64,000 nucleotides of DNA, from the NCBI GenBank assembly GCA_900169975.1, contig LT827126.1, positions 682,001 to 746,000 on the forward strand. Reading direction: 5' to 3'. Made by a program: the position numbers and the translations under genes. This DNA is from Pseudoflavonifractor sp. Marseille-P3106 (GTDB lineage Bacteria; Bacillota; Clostridia; Oscillospirales; Oscillospiraceae). Position 1 is the first letter of the stretch, and each line of letters opens with the position of its first letter. Shown here one piece after another: positions 24,670-35,273 of the stretch. Under the pieces are notes generated by a model that ran no database searches, was not told the origin of the DNA, and was given only the letters and a program-made list of their open reading frames with translations.

Positions 24670-25091
24670 GTCCCGTCCCCCTCGCAGATGGTGATGATCC
24701 GGTCATTCTCTCCCTCGCCCCGGCGGATGTCCACCCGGATGCAGCCCTCCAGCGCGTCGGAGACGGTTTCGCTCCACTCCACGGCGCACACGCCGCCACG
24801 GCGGAGGTAGTCCTCCCAGCCGATGTCGAAGAGCTCGTCGGAGCCGCCCAGGCGGTACATATCAAAGTGGAACAGGGGGAGCCGCCCCCCCTCGTACTCG
24901 TTGACAATGGTGAAGGTGGGGCTGGTGACCCGTCCGGGAATACCCAGCCCCCGGGCCAGGCCACGGGTAAAGGCTGTCTTGCCCGCACCCAGATCGCCGG
25001 TAAAGGCCACCACGGCACCGGGGGACAGGGTCTTGCCCAGGCGCTCGCCCAGGGCCTCGGTCTCCCCTTCCCCCGCAGTACGGTACTCCAT
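24666..25091 (-). CDS. tsaE: tRNA threonylcarbamoyladenosine biosynthesis ATPase TsaE
   Basis: A 141-residue P-loop ATPase that drives turnover of the TsaB-TsaD complex. The Walker A motif is GDLGAGKT (32-39). SPTFTIVNEYEG, LPLFHFDMYRL and the WxEY-like DIGWEDYLRRGG and AVEWSE segments match the family. The ATG at 25091 follows GTGGGAGGGGAATCA; the longer frame upstream crosses rodA on the other strand and was rejected. Heads the tsaE-tsaB-upp operon and diverges from the FtsW/RodA gene. Confidence 0.97.
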   Translation of the reverse strand: MEYRTAGEGETEALGERLGKTLSPGAVVAFTGDLGAGKTAFTRGLARGLGIPGRVTSPTFTIVNEYEGGRLPLFHFDMYRLGGSDELFDIGWEDYLRRGGVCAVEWSETVSDALEGCIRVDIRRGEGENDRIITICEGDGT

Positions 25092-25199
25092 TGATTCCCC
25101 TCCCACAATTTGTGATCTTTTCCTAAATTGCGCTGGTATAGTATAGCATAAACGCCGGAAAAATGGTATACTGTTTTTATCGATTTCAGAAGGAAGGGG

Positions 25200-26393
25200 G
25201 TGTTTCCGCTGTCTTGGCTTTCCGATTCGCTTCGGGAGTTCTGGGAGCGCGGGGACAAGCTGCTGCTTGCCCTGTGCCTCGCGGCCAGCGGCTTCGGCCT
25301 CGTGCTCATTTACTCCGCCACCCGCTGGAACAACGACAACCGCAGCGTAGTGGTCCAGGCCCTGGGTATTTTTCTGGGGGTGCTGGTCTATATCGCCCTG
25401 TCCACTGTGGACTTGGAGCTCTTTGTGGAGAAATCCTGGAAGTGGCTGCTGGCCTTTAATGTCGTCCTCATTCTTGCCCTCATCCCCTTCGGCTGGGGCG
25501 ACACCGCCACCGGCAACAAAAACTGGATCTCTATCCCCGGCACTCCCCTGAATGTTCAGCCCGCCGAGGTGGCCAAGCTCACCTTTATCCTCCTGCTGGC
25601 CTGGCAGTGCGCCCGGCTCCAGAAAAAGGGGATCAGCAGGCCCTCCTCCGTATTTCAGCTGGTGGCCCACACCGGGCTGATGGGGGGGCTCATCGCCGTG
25701 GTCTCCGGAGACATGGGCATGACGCTGGTCTACCTTTTCCTCTTTGTCATGCTGGCCTGGACCTCCGGGGTCCGGCTGCGCTGGTTTGTCCTGGGAGCGG
25801 CGGTGTGCGCCGGCGGTGTGGCGGTGATCTGGCCCCGCATCAGCGATAAATACTTCGCCAAGCGGATCACGGTGGTCATCGACCACATAACGGGCAATCC
25901 GGCCACGCTTGTCGAACAGACCCAGGGAAAGGGATGGCAGCAGACCCGGAGCATCCTGGCCATCGGCTCCGGCGGGCTCACCGGCCAGGGTTATCTCCAA
26001 GGCATCCAGACCCAGAGTCCCTACAAAAACTCCCTCATCGCCCGGAGCACCGACAACATCTTCGCCGTCTGCGGAGAGGAACTGGGACTGGTAGGCTGTA
26101 TTCTGGTCATCCTCATTCTGGCCGCCATCATTGCCCGGTGCCTCTGGGTGGCCGGTCGGGCATCCAGCCCCATGGCCGCTCTGGCCGCCACCGGCTACGC
26201 CGGGATGCTCCTGTTCCAAAGCGCCCTCAATATCGGCATGTGCCTCTATGTCCTTCCCATCGTGGGGCTCACCCTCCCCTTTTTCAGCTATGGCGGCACC
26301 TCGGTCATCACCATGTTTGCCGCCATGGGAGCGGTATCCTCCATCAAGACCCGCTCCCTCCCCAGCTGGCTGAGCGACCGCAGCAAGCTGTGA
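25200..26393 (+). CDS. rodA: FtsW/RodA/SpoVE family peptidoglycan polymerase
   Basis: A 397-residue SEDS protein with about ten membrane spans, which polymerises lipid II into glycan strands together with a class B PBP. Signature segments: LIYSATRW, NWISIPGTPLNVQPAEVAKL, the long periplasmic loop with GYLQGIQTQSPYKNSLIARS, DNIFAVCGEELGLVG and the C-terminal LPFFSYGGTSVITMFAAMG. The Asp in STDNIF aligns with the catalytic aspartate region of SEDS enzymes. RodA fits better than FtsW by the single-gene context, but the choice among RodA, FtsW and SpoVE is not certain. The start is GTG behind AAGGAAGGGG. Confidence 0.9.
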   Translation: MFPLSWLSDSLREFWERGDKLLLALCLAASGFGLVLIYSATRWNNDNRSVVVQALGIFLGVLVYIALSTVDLELFVEKSWKWLLAFNVVLILALIPFGWGDTATGNKNWISIPGTPLNVQPAEVAKLTFILLLAWQCARLQKKGISRPSSVFQLVAHTGLMGGLIAVVSGDMGMTLVYLFLFVMLAWTSGVRLRWFVLGAAVCAGGVAVIWPRISDKYFAKRITVVIDHITGNPATLVEQTQGKGWQQTRSILAIGSGGLTGQGYLQGIQTQSPYKNSLIARSTDNIFAVCGEELGLVGCILVILILAAIIARCLWVAGRASSPMAALAATGYAGMLLFQSALNIGMCLYVLPIVGLTLPFFSYGGTSVITMFAAMGAVSSIKTRSLPSWLSDRSKL

Positions 26394-26515
26394 CAGGCCC
26401 CGGCTGTCCATTTCTTTTTTGATCGGGGTTCCCAAAATAAGAATAACCTCCCTGTTCCCGGTGAACACTAACCTCACCCCGAAGGTTTCTTCACCCAAAC
26501 AAGGAGGTTTTTTCT

Positions 26516-27799
26516 TTGAAACATCTCACTCGCCGCTGGACGGCTCTGGCCGTCGTCTGTGCCTTTACCCTTGCGCTCCCCGTCTCCGCCGCCCTGTTCG
26601 GCGGCAGCCAGGAGCTCCCCTCGGTGGCCGCCTTCTCCAAAAACGGCCTTGCCCCCGATGCCATCTCCTTCTCCCCCACAGATTTTCAGGTCTCCGGCAA
26701 TGCCGATCTCTCCTCCATTGTCCTGACCTCCCTGCCCGACCCCAGCGCCGGGATGCTCACCATCGCCAACCAGTCCCTTCCCCTGGGCAGCGAGGTGGCC
26801 ATGAGCGCCGTCAGCGGCATGCAGTTCACCCCGCTGGCCACACCCATGCTCTCCGCCACCAGCTTTACCTTCTCTCCCGTCTTTTCCGACGGAACCACAG
26901 GTGACGACGTGACGGTGGGACTCTATCTGCTCGCCAGTGCCAACACCGCGCCTGTGGCGGAAAATCTGGAGCTCACCACCTATAAAAACGTGGAGATCAC
27001 CGGCACCTTTTCCGGGGTGGACCCGGAGGGCGACCTGCTCACCTTCCAGCTGGTGAGCAAGCCCGCCCGGGGTGCGGTGACCCAGAGCGAGGATGGCTCC
27101 GCGGCCTTTGTCTACACGCCCTATGAGGACAAGACCGGCAAGGACGCCTTCACCTATGTGGCGGTGGACACCGTGGGCAACACCTCCGCCCCCGCCACTG
27201 TGTCCATCCGCATTGAAAAGCAAAAGACCAAAGTCACCTACGCCGACATGGACGGCGTGGCCGGCCACCGGGAGGCCGTACGCCTGGCCGAGGCCGGACT
27301 TCTCATCGGCGAGCAGATGGGCGATCAGTATTTCTTCCACCCCCAGGAGGCCATGAGCCGTGCCCAGTTCACCTCACTTGCCATGGCCGCCGCAGGCGTG
27401 ACCCAACTGGAAGGCGTCACCCTCACAGGTTTTGCCGACGACGAGGCCATGGCCACCTGGGCAAAGACCTGCGCCTCCACCGCCCTGAAGGCCGGACTGA
27501 TCCAGGGCACGCTGGATGAGAACGGACAGGTTGTGTTCCAGGCCGACGCCCCCATCACTGCCGCCGAGGCGGCTGTGGTGCTGGATCGGGCGCTGAACGT
27601 CACCGACGTCTCCGACGCCTTCTCCGCCGCCGCCCCTGCCTGGGCCAGCCAGTCGGTCTCCAACCTGGCCAGCTGCGGCGTGGTCCCCACCACTGCCTCT
27701 CTGGAGTCTCCCCTCACCCGTGCCGAGGCCGCCGTGCTCCTCTCCGGCACTCTGGATGTGCTGGAGAGCCGGGACAGCAGCGGCTGGTTCAGCTGGTAA
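26516..27799 (+). CDS. Secreted protein with cadherin-like (Ig_17) domain and C-terminal SLH-like repeats
   Basis: A 427-residue exported protein. Residues 1-25 form a signal peptide cleaved near PVSA. Residues about 145-230 (from NTAPVAENLELTTYKNVEI) form a cadherin/Ig_17-type domain with the DPEGDLLTFQLVSKPARGAV pattern. The last 180 residues contain three degenerate S-layer-homology units, each with an acidic start and an A-E-A helix (REAVRLAEAGLLIGE, TALKAGLIQGTLDENGQ, ITAAEAAVVLDRAL). Such domains bind pyruvylated wall polymer, so the protein is probably displayed on the cell surface. The start is TTG behind AAGGAGG. It stands alone between rodA and a bidirectional terminator. Confidence 0.82.
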   Translation: MKHLTRRWTALAVVCAFTLALPVSAALFGGSQELPSVAAFSKNGLAPDAISFSPTDFQVSGNADLSSIVLTSLPDPSAGMLTIANQSLPLGSEVAMSAVSGMQFTPLATPMLSATSFTFSPVFSDGTTGDDVTVGLYLLASANTAPVAENLELTTYKNVEITGTFSGVDPEGDLLTFQLVSKPARGAVTQSEDGSAAFVYTPYEDKTGKDAFTYVAVDTVGNTSAPATVSIRIEKQKTKVTYADMDGVAGHREAVRLAEAGLLIGEQMGDQYFFHPQEAMSRAQFTSLAMAAAGVTQLEGVTLTGFADDEAMATWAKTCASTALKAGLIQGTLDENGQVVFQADAPITAAEAAVVLDRALNVTDVSDAFSAAAPAWASQSVSNLASCGVVPTTASLESPLTRAEAAVLLSGTLDVLESRDSSGWFSW

Positions 27800-27809
27800 T
27801 CCTCCGTGC

Positions 27810-27850
27810 AAAAAGGACGCTTCCTGCATCTGCCGGAAGCGCCCTTTTTT
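27810..27850. terminator. Bidirectional terminator
   Basis: AAAAAGGACGCTTCC / GGAAGCGCCCTTTTTT around a TGCATCTGCC loop, one mismatch. It lies between the SLH-like gene and gtrA, which converge. Confidence 0.88.
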
Positions 27851-28247
27851 ACTTCTGAAAGGCAAAAAAACGCTGGCCGAAATAGTTGAGCACCGTGTAG
27901 AGTCCCATTCCGCAGAGCTTGGTGAGCCGCTCCACCCACACCCCGGACAGCGGGGTGAAGCCCAGAGCCCACCCGGCCAGAGGCTGGGCAATGGCGTAGG
28001 CCAGCACATAGCAAACGGCCACATTGACCGCGAATTTCACCGCCGACCGGCCGAAGGTCTCCTCACTGCGGAAGGTGAACTTCCGATTGAGGAAAAAGCT
28101 CATCACCGCCCCGGCTACATAGGCGATGGCCGTACTGGGCCAGTAGCCCAGGCCCTCCAGGGCGAACATGAGCGCCATGGACAGAAGGGTGTTCCCCACG
28201 CCCACAAGAAGGAACTTGGGGATGGAGGAGTCCAGCAGCTTACTCAT
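27849..28247 (-). CDS. GtrA family membrane protein
   Basis: A 132-residue protein with four membrane spans, matching the GtrA family (IPKFLLVGVGNTLLSMALMF, FFLNRKFTF, and C-terminal LNYFGQRFFAF). GtrA-like proteins are thought to move or position lipid-linked sugars across the membrane, usually together with a GT2 transferase that makes the polyprenyl-phosphate sugar. That partner is the gene directly upstream, overlapping by 8 bp. Role in wall or teichoic-acid glycosylation is inferred from family and neighbour. Confidence 0.92.
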   Translation of the reverse strand: MSKLLDSSIPKFLLVGVGNTLLSMALMFALEGLGYWPSTAIAYVAGAVMSFFLNRKFTFRSEETFGRSAVKFAVNVAVCYVLAYAIAQPLAGWALGFTPLSGVWVERLTKLCGMGLYTVLNYFGQRFFAFQK

Positions 28248-29190
28248 CGTCCAGCACCTCCCGGATGAGAAAGCGGGGACGGCCCTTGGTCTCCAGATAG
28301 ATCTTGCCGATATATTCCCCGATGACCCCCAGCGACAGGAGGATCAGTCCTCCGATGGCCCACACCGAGCAGATGACGCTGGCCCAGCCCAGGATCGTGG
28401 CTCCGGTGGCCCAGCGGACGATGGAGTAGATGAGCATAAGGATGCTCACAGCGAAGATCAGAAAGCCCAGGCCGGTGATATACCGGATGGGCTTGGTGGA
28501 CAGGCTGGTGATCCCCTCCATGGCAAAGGCCAGCATCTTCTTCAGCGGGTATTTGCTCTCCCCGGCAAAGCGCTCTCCCCGCTCGTACTCCACAGTCCCG
28601 GCGGTGTAGCCGATCATGGGCACGATGCCCCGGAGGAAGAGGTTGACCTCCCGGAACTCCGCCAGCCCCTCCAGGGCCCGACGGGACATCAAGCGGTAGT
28701 CGGCGTGGTTGAAAACGGTCTCCGCTCCCAGAAAGTTCATCACCCGGTAGAAGCCCTCGGCGGTAAAGCGTTTGAAGAACGTGTCCTTCTTTCGGGAGGA
28801 GCGGACGCCGTAGACGATGTCGCAGCCGGCATAGTAACGCTCCAGCATCCCGTCCACCGCATCCACGTCGTCCTGGAGATCTGCGTCCATGGAAATGGCC
28901 ATATCGCAGCGCTCCCTGGCGGTCATCAGCCCGGCCAGCAGAGCGTTCTGGTGCCCCCGGTTCCGGGAGAGATTCACCCCGGAGAACAGATGATTTTCCT
29001 CATGCAGCGCCTCGATGAGGGACCAGGTCTTGTCCCGGGAGCCGTCGTTGACAAAGAGGACACGGCTCTTTTCAGAGATCATCCCGGCCGCCATCAGCCC
29101 CTCCAGCTTCTCCCGCAGACGACGGGAGGTCTCGGGCAGCACTTCCTCCTCGTTATAGCAGGGAACCACAATGTATAAAATATCCTTCAC
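28240..29190 (-). CDS. Polyprenyl-phosphate glycosyltransferase, GT2 family (DPM1/GtrB-like)
   Basis: A 316-residue membrane glycosyltransferase. The catalytic GT-A domain (1-230) shows VVPCYNEEEVLPET, VNDGSRDKTW, the DXD-like SMDADLQDDVD and the GVRSSRKKDTFFKR acceptor-side motif. Two C-terminal membrane spans follow (about 230-300). It probably transfers a sugar from a nucleotide donor to undecaprenyl phosphate. Start: GTG at 29190, giving MKDILYIVVPCYN, lies nine bases after GAGGGAG; the TTG at 29199 is too close to that site. Operon with gtrA. Confidence 0.92.
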   Translation of the reverse strand: MKDILYIVVPCYNEEEVLPETSRRLREKLEGLMAAGMISEKSRVLFVNDGSRDKTWSLIEALHEENHLFSGVNLSRNRGHQNALLAGLMTARERCDMAISMDADLQDDVDAVDGMLERYYAGCDIVYGVRSSRKKDTFFKRFTAEGFYRVMNFLGAETVFNHADYRLMSRRALEGLAEFREVNLFLRGIVPMIGYTAGTVEYERGERFAGESKYPLKKMLAFAMEGITSLSTKPIRYITGLGFLIFAVSILMLIYSIVRWATGATILGWASVICSVWAIGGLILLSLGVIGEYIGKIYLETKGRPRFLIREVLDDE

Positions 29191-29242
29191 AGGGTACAAC
29201 TCCCTCTTTGGTATGGTGGTTTTATTATACGCCTGTCAGACG

Positions 29243-29270
29243 AAAAAAGGAACCCGAAGGTTCCTTTTCG
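29243..29270 (-). terminator. Terminator of the spoIIA operon
   Basis: AAAAGGAACC-CGAA-GGTTCCTTTT with TTTTTT on the minus strand. It lies about 34 bp after the sigF stop and may also work rightwards. Confidence 0.85.
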
Positions 29271-29303
29271 CGGAAAAAAAGCGGAATGGCGGCCGCCTTC
29301 TCC

Positions 29304-30008
29304 TCAGCCCAGCAGTTCCCGGAGCTGAGCCATGGCTTTTCGCTCGATGCGGGAGACCTGGACCTGGCTCACGCCCAGGATCCGGGCGGACTTCTCCTGC
29401 GTCAGGCCCCGGAAATAACGCAGCGCCACCACCTGGCGTTCCCGCTCTGGCAGCGTGCGCACCGCCTCACGGAGCGCCAGCTTTTCCAGAAGCTCCTCTT
29501 CCATTCCCTCGTCGCCCACTGTCTGCTCCAGGGTCAGCCCATCCCCCAGATCCATCTGAAGGGAGGCCACCGGAGCATTGGCGGTCTCCACGGCGGCGAT
29601 CTCCTCCGGCTCCAGCCCGGTTTCCGCGGACAGCTCGGAGAGGGTGGGCTCCCGCCCCATCTCCGCCTGGAGCTTGTCCCTGGCCTGCCGCACGCTGCCG
29701 CCCCGCTCCCGAAGCCCCCGGCTCACCTTCACCGTGCCGTCGTCCCGGAGAAAGCGGCGGATCTCCCCGGCGATCTTGGGGACGGCGTAGGTGGAGAACT
29801 GGGTCCCAAAGGCGGGGTCAAATCCCCGCACTGCCTTGACAAAGCCCAGGCAGCCCAGCTGATACAGGTCCTCCGGATCCACTCCCCTGCCGTAGTAGCG
29901 TCGGGCCACGCTCCAGATGAGCCCGGCGTTCTCGGTCAGCAGGCGGGCACAGGCATCATTGTCTCCCGCCCGGGCCGTCTCCAGCAGCGACAGGGTCTCG
30001 GCGCTCAC
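29304..30008 (-). CDS. sigF: RNA polymerase sporulation sigma factor SigF
   Basis: A 234-residue sigma-70 family factor that directs the first forespore-specific transcription. Region 2 is LIWSVARRYYGRGVDPEDLY, with QLGCLGFVKAVRGFDPAFG and FSTYAVPKIAGEIRRFLRDD. Region 3 is PTLSELSAETGLEPEEIAAV, and region 4 (LPERERQVVALRYFRGLTQE, then LGVSQVQVSRIE) is a helix-turn-helix. Identity as SigF rests on the tight clustering with SpoIIAA and SpoIIAB. The start overlaps the spoIIAB stop by 4 bp. Confidence 0.96.
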   Translation of the reverse strand: MSAETLSLLETARAGDNDACARLLTENAGLIWSVARRYYGRGVDPEDLYQLGCLGFVKAVRGFDPAFGTQFSTYAVPKIAGEIRRFLRDDGTVKVSRGLRERGGSVRQARDKLQAEMGREPTLSELSAETGLEPEEIAAVETANAPVASLQMDLGDGLTLEQTVGDEGMEEELLEKLALREAVRTLPERERQVVALRYFRGLTQEKSARILGVSQVQVSRIERKAMAQLRELLG

Positions 30009-30442
30009 GCACCCAGCCGCCTGGCAATGCGGCGGCGCATGACCACGGTCGTTCCCTTTCCCGGTACGGAACGGACCTTCAGGGTATCCATAAAGCTCTC
30101 CATGATGGTGAAGCCCATCCCGGAGCGGTCCCCCCCGCCTGTGGTATAGAGGGGGGTCCGGGCCTGGTCCACGTCCGCGATCCCCACCCCGGAATCCTTC
30201 ACCAAAATCTCCAGCGTGTTGTCTCCAAAAAGCCGCAGGCGCATGGTCACCGTTCCCAGCGTGTCCGGATATGCGTGGACGATACAGTTGGTCACCGCCT
30301 CGCTGACGGCGGTTTTGATGTCGTTGACCTCGTCCAGCGTAGGGTCAAGCTGGGCGGCAAAGCAGGCCGCCGCCGTCCTGGCAAAGCCCTCGTTGGCCGA
30401 ACGGCTGAGAAAGGTGATCTTCGCCTCGTTGATCGGTCTCAT
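30005..30442 (-). CDS. spoIIAB: Anti-sigma F factor / serine kinase SpoIIAB
   Basis: A 145-residue GHKL kinase that holds SigF inactive and phosphorylates SpoIIAA. The ATP-binding N-box region is VSEAVTNCIVHAYPD, the G1 box is VKDSGVGIADV and the G2 region is GGGDRSGMGFTIMESFMD. The N-terminal NEAKITFLSRSANEGFARTA is typical. The ATG at 30442 follows AAGAAGGAGGTAATACAT; the upstream open frame was rejected. Lies between spoIIAA (17-bp gap) and sigF (4-bp overlap), the canonical order. Confidence 0.97.
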   Translation of the reverse strand: MRPINEAKITFLSRSANEGFARTAAACFAAQLDPTLDEVNDIKTAVSEAVTNCIVHAYPDTLGTVTMRLRLFGDNTLEILVKDSGVGIADVDQARTPLYTTGGGDRSGMGFTIMESFMDTLKVRSVPGKGTTVVMRRRIARRLGA

Positions 30443-30459
30443 ATGTATTACCTCCTTCT

Positions 30460-30768
30460 TTATTCCGCAAAGGGAATCAGCCTGTCCACTCCGGCCGCGC
30501 GCAGCACCTTGGCCGCCTGAGCCGGGACATTGGTCAGTGTCATTCCGCCTCCCAGCTCCTTCATCCGGCGCCAGGTCCGCAGCACCAAGGCAATGCCCGA
30601 GCTGTCCATAAAGGTCACCCCGCCCAGATCCAGCTCCAGTTTTCTGGGCAGTGCGGCATCCACCTGCCTGGCCAGCTCTGCCATGAGTGTCCGGGCGGCA
30701 TGGTGGTCTACTTCCCCCTCGATTCGCGCGCACAGCGCCCTTCCCTCTTCCGCGCAGGTCACCGACAT
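30460..30768 (-). CDS. spoIIAA: Anti-sigma F factor antagonist SpoIIAA
   Basis: A 102-residue STAS-domain protein. When unphosphorylated it pulls SpoIIAB off SigF. The regulatory serine lies in FMDSSGIALVLRTWRRMK, flanked by LELDLGGVTF and GGGMTLTNVPAQAAKVLR. The ATG at 30768 follows GGAACAGGAGGAAAAGGAT and begins MSVTCAEEGRALCARIEGEV; eight extra residues upstream are open but not conserved. Its presence with spoIIAB and sigF supports a sporulating organism. Confidence 0.96.
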   Translation of the reverse strand: MSVTCAEEGRALCARIEGEVDHHAARTLMAELARQVDAALPRKLELDLGGVTFMDSSGIALVLRTWRRMKELGGGMTLTNVPAQAAKVLRAAGVDRLIPFAE

Positions 30769-30789
30769 ATCCTTTTCCTCCTGTTCCCG

Positions 30790-30826
30790 CAAAAAAATCG
30801 CTGTATCCCCGAGAGGATACAGCGAT
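30790..30826 (-). terminator. Hairpin with T run between the IseA-like lipoprotein gene and spoIIAA
   Basis: On the reverse strand AATCGCTGTATCC-TCTCG-GGGATACAGCGATT then TTTTT. It would stop transcripts from the lipoprotein gene before spoIIAA. A TATAAT word (30825-30830) touches its upstream edge. Confidence 0.85.
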
Positions 30827-30853
30827 TATAGCGCGTTTGACCGATATTTTTTG

Positions 30854-31627
30854 TCAGAATATGGATTCAAATTGGGTAAACACCCATTTGTCGCCCACCT
30901 GGGCGTAAGGGAAACTGTATACCTGCTGTCCGGTAACGGCAAAACCGTTGTTCGGATCCAGTACTTCTACGGTGGTCTGCACGGTGCAGCTTCTGGGAGC
31001 CTCCTCCGCCGGCCAGAGGACAGCGGTGGTGGCTCCGCCCTTGGTGATATCCGCCTCCCGACCCGCCGGCAGGGCGTAAAGCCCGTCCCCGGTGTCCAGG
31101 AACCGGTCCTGGCCGGGCGGCAGAAGCCCGTCCACCACTTCGTCGGAAAACAGGGTCTTCAGATAGGCCCGCAGGTCATCCAGACTGCGCAGGCCGGAAG
31201 CTGTGACTCTGTGGTAGGTCAGGTCGGGCCGGATCTGCGTATCCCCGGCATCCAGTGCCAGCCCGCTGTCGCCATAGCCCGCAAACCAGCTGTACGCCTC
31301 GGTGGCCTCCCGGTAGACCCGAAGGACCTCCTCGTCAGACGGCCCGCCCGCTGTGGGAGCGGCCGAAAGCGGAACTTCTGATTCTTCGATGGGTTCCGGG
31401 CTCTCCGGGATCGCTTCGCTTTCCGCAGGCGGCGTCCCGGTCTCCGCCGGCTCCGGGCTCTCGGGCACCCGGCTGGGTGCCGGGGAAACCGTGTGGAAGG
31501 CCGTGGGCCGCGCTGTCGCGGGAACATTCGTCTCTACTTCAGGGGAAACCGCCGTCTCCGGAGATCGGCACCCCTCCAGTCCCACTGCCGCCAGAACAGC
31601 GGCGAGCAGGATCAAATACTTTTTCAT
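30854..31627 (-). CDS. Lipoprotein with IseA-like domain
   Basis: A 257-residue lipoprotein. The signal (MKKYLILLAAVLAAVGLEGC) ends in lipobox LEGC, with Cys20 as lipidation site. A long Pro/Glu/Ser/Thr-rich linker (about 22-92) spans the wall. The folded part (about 95-257) shows AYSWFAGYGDS, YHRVTASGLRSLDDLRAYLK and LFSDEVVDGLL, resembling the IseA/YoeB domain that inhibits DL-endopeptidases in Bacillus. The domain match is from memory of the pattern, so moderate. Start behind GGAGGAGGGGCGTTGCCCA. It has its own promoter and a terminator, between valS and spoIIA. Confidence 0.75.
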   Translation of the reverse strand: MKKYLILLAAVLAAVGLEGCRSPETAVSPEVETNVPATARPTAFHTVSPAPSRVPESPEPAETGTPPAESEAIPESPEPIEESEVPLSAAPTAGGPSDEEVLRVYREATEAYSWFAGYGDSGLALDAGDTQIRPDLTYHRVTASGLRSLDDLRAYLKTLFSDEVVDGLLPPGQDRFLDTGDGLYALPAGREADITKGGATTAVLWPAEEAPRSCTVQTTVEVLDPNNGFAVTGQQVYSFPYAQVGDKWVFTQFESIF

Positions 31628-31673
31628 TGGGCAACGCCCCTCCTCCGGCCGGATATTCCGCGCCTTGTACGCT

Positions 31674-31702
31674 ATTGTATCCGTCCGGTTTGCAAATCAC
31701 AA
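31674..31702 (-). promoter_or_regulatory. Promoter of the IseA-like lipoprotein gene
   Basis: On the reverse strand TTGTGA, 17 bp, TACAAT, about 47 bp before the start codon. Confidence 0.6.
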
Positions 31703-31749
31703 CTGCAATCCGATGACAAAACTGTGCATCATTCTGCCGTTTTTCCGGT

Positions 31750-34416
<2,667 letters not shown>

Positions 34417-34436
34417 AATCTTGATTCACTCCTGTC

Positions 34437-34958
34437 TCAAATCTTCACAAAGGGAAGCTCTTTTCCGGTTTTTTCCTTCAAAAAGGCCCCGAACTTGGCC
34501 GGGTCGCCCTGGAGAAATCCCGCTTTGGAGAGGATGTACCCGGAGAACTTGTTCAAAAAGAGTACAAAATAGTCCTCCGTCTCCGCCAGCGCCCGAAACT
34601 CCCCATACTGGTGGACCACCTTTTCCGTCCCGCCCTGGGCCACCATGCCGGCGTCGTCGAAGTAAAACTTCTGCTCAAAGCGCTCGGGCAGCCGCCGGGC
34701 GGTCTTAAAGGTCAGATAGCGATACCAGTTGATGCCCCAGACAAAGGCCAGGGTACTCAGGGCGATGCCCAAAAATGCGCCCGCGCCGCCCCGGGAAACC
34801 CCCAGCGCCGCGCCGCTGGCGGTCAGCCCGATCAGGCCAAAACCGATCAGCCCCCAGTGGATGGCCGTCATCTTGAGCTTCTGGACCGTCTTGCAGCTGA
34901 CCTTCTGGTAGGCCATGATCTCCGTCTTTCCCAGATCTGTTTTCACCAGGAATTCCAT
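34437..34958 (-). CDS. YcxB family membrane protein
   Basis: A 173-residue protein with two membrane spans (about 33-50 and 55-75). A cytoplasmic C-terminal domain (about 95-172) shows the YcxB pattern: FYFDDAGMVAQGG, VVHQYGEFRALAETEDYFVL and LFLNKFSGYILSKAGF. YcxB-like proteins occur in many clostridia without known function. The gene lies between the Val T-box and valS and would be expressed from the same leader, which is odd for a protein of unknown role. Start behind AGGAGGGTTCAG. Confidence 0.85.
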   Translation of the reverse strand: MEFLVKTDLGKTEIMAYQKVSCKTVQKLKMTAIHWGLIGFGLIGLTASGAALGVSRGGAGAFLGIALSTLAFVWGINWYRYLTFKTARRLPERFEQKFYFDDAGMVAQGGTEKVVHQYGEFRALAETEDYFVLFLNKFSGYILSKAGFLQGDPAKFGAFLKEKTGKELPFVKI

Positions 34959-35034
34959 CTGAACCCTCCTCAGTAAACTTGGCGGACTTTATGCCTGCCT
35001 CTTGCCCGTCCGGCCCTGACGGCCGCCGACTCCG

Positions 35035-35068
35035 CAAAAAATGCCCTGAGGCCTTTCGGCCTCAGGGC
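35035..35068 (-). terminator. Conditional terminator of the Val T-box
   Basis: On the reverse strand GCCCTGAGGCC-GAAA-GGCCTCAGGGC then ATTTTTT. It lies directly downstream of the T-box sequence and before the YcxB-family gene. Confidence 0.88.
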
Positions 35069-35270
35069 GAATCTTCTCCGCGGTACCACCTGAATTCGGG
35101 CGTGACACGCCCGCGCTCATCCCGTAACGTGGGATACGTCCGGCCTTACTTCACTTCGGGCCGGCAGCTCCGGGGCGACTTCCGCAGCAGGGTCACGGGA
35201 CCTCACACCAGCCGATCCCTCTCTTGGCTTCCCCTGGGGCGTACTGCTCCCCTTCTCCGCATTTAGCTAT
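35035..35270 (-). promoter_or_regulatory. T-box riboswitch (tRNA-Val sensing) ahead of ycxB-valS
   Basis: Minus-strand leader. The antiterminator sequence GGTGGTACCGCGG is the complement of 35078-35090. Stem I contains AGCAGTACG on its 5' side and the distal elements AGAGAGG and GGCTGGTG. The probable specifier is GTC (valine), complement of 35177-35179, in GGAAGTCGCCCC whose CCCC closes stem I with the GGGG upstream. This agrees with valS being the synthetase in the operon. The specifier was placed by eye and by analogy with the Phe leader in this same window. Confidence 0.93.
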
Positions 35271-35273
35271 GTT

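Noticed and set aside
30831-30866. A plus-strand promoter-like TTGACC, 17 bp, TATGGA
   Set aside because: It points into the antisense of the IseA-like lipoprotein gene with no plus-strand gene following, and the -10 word is poor.
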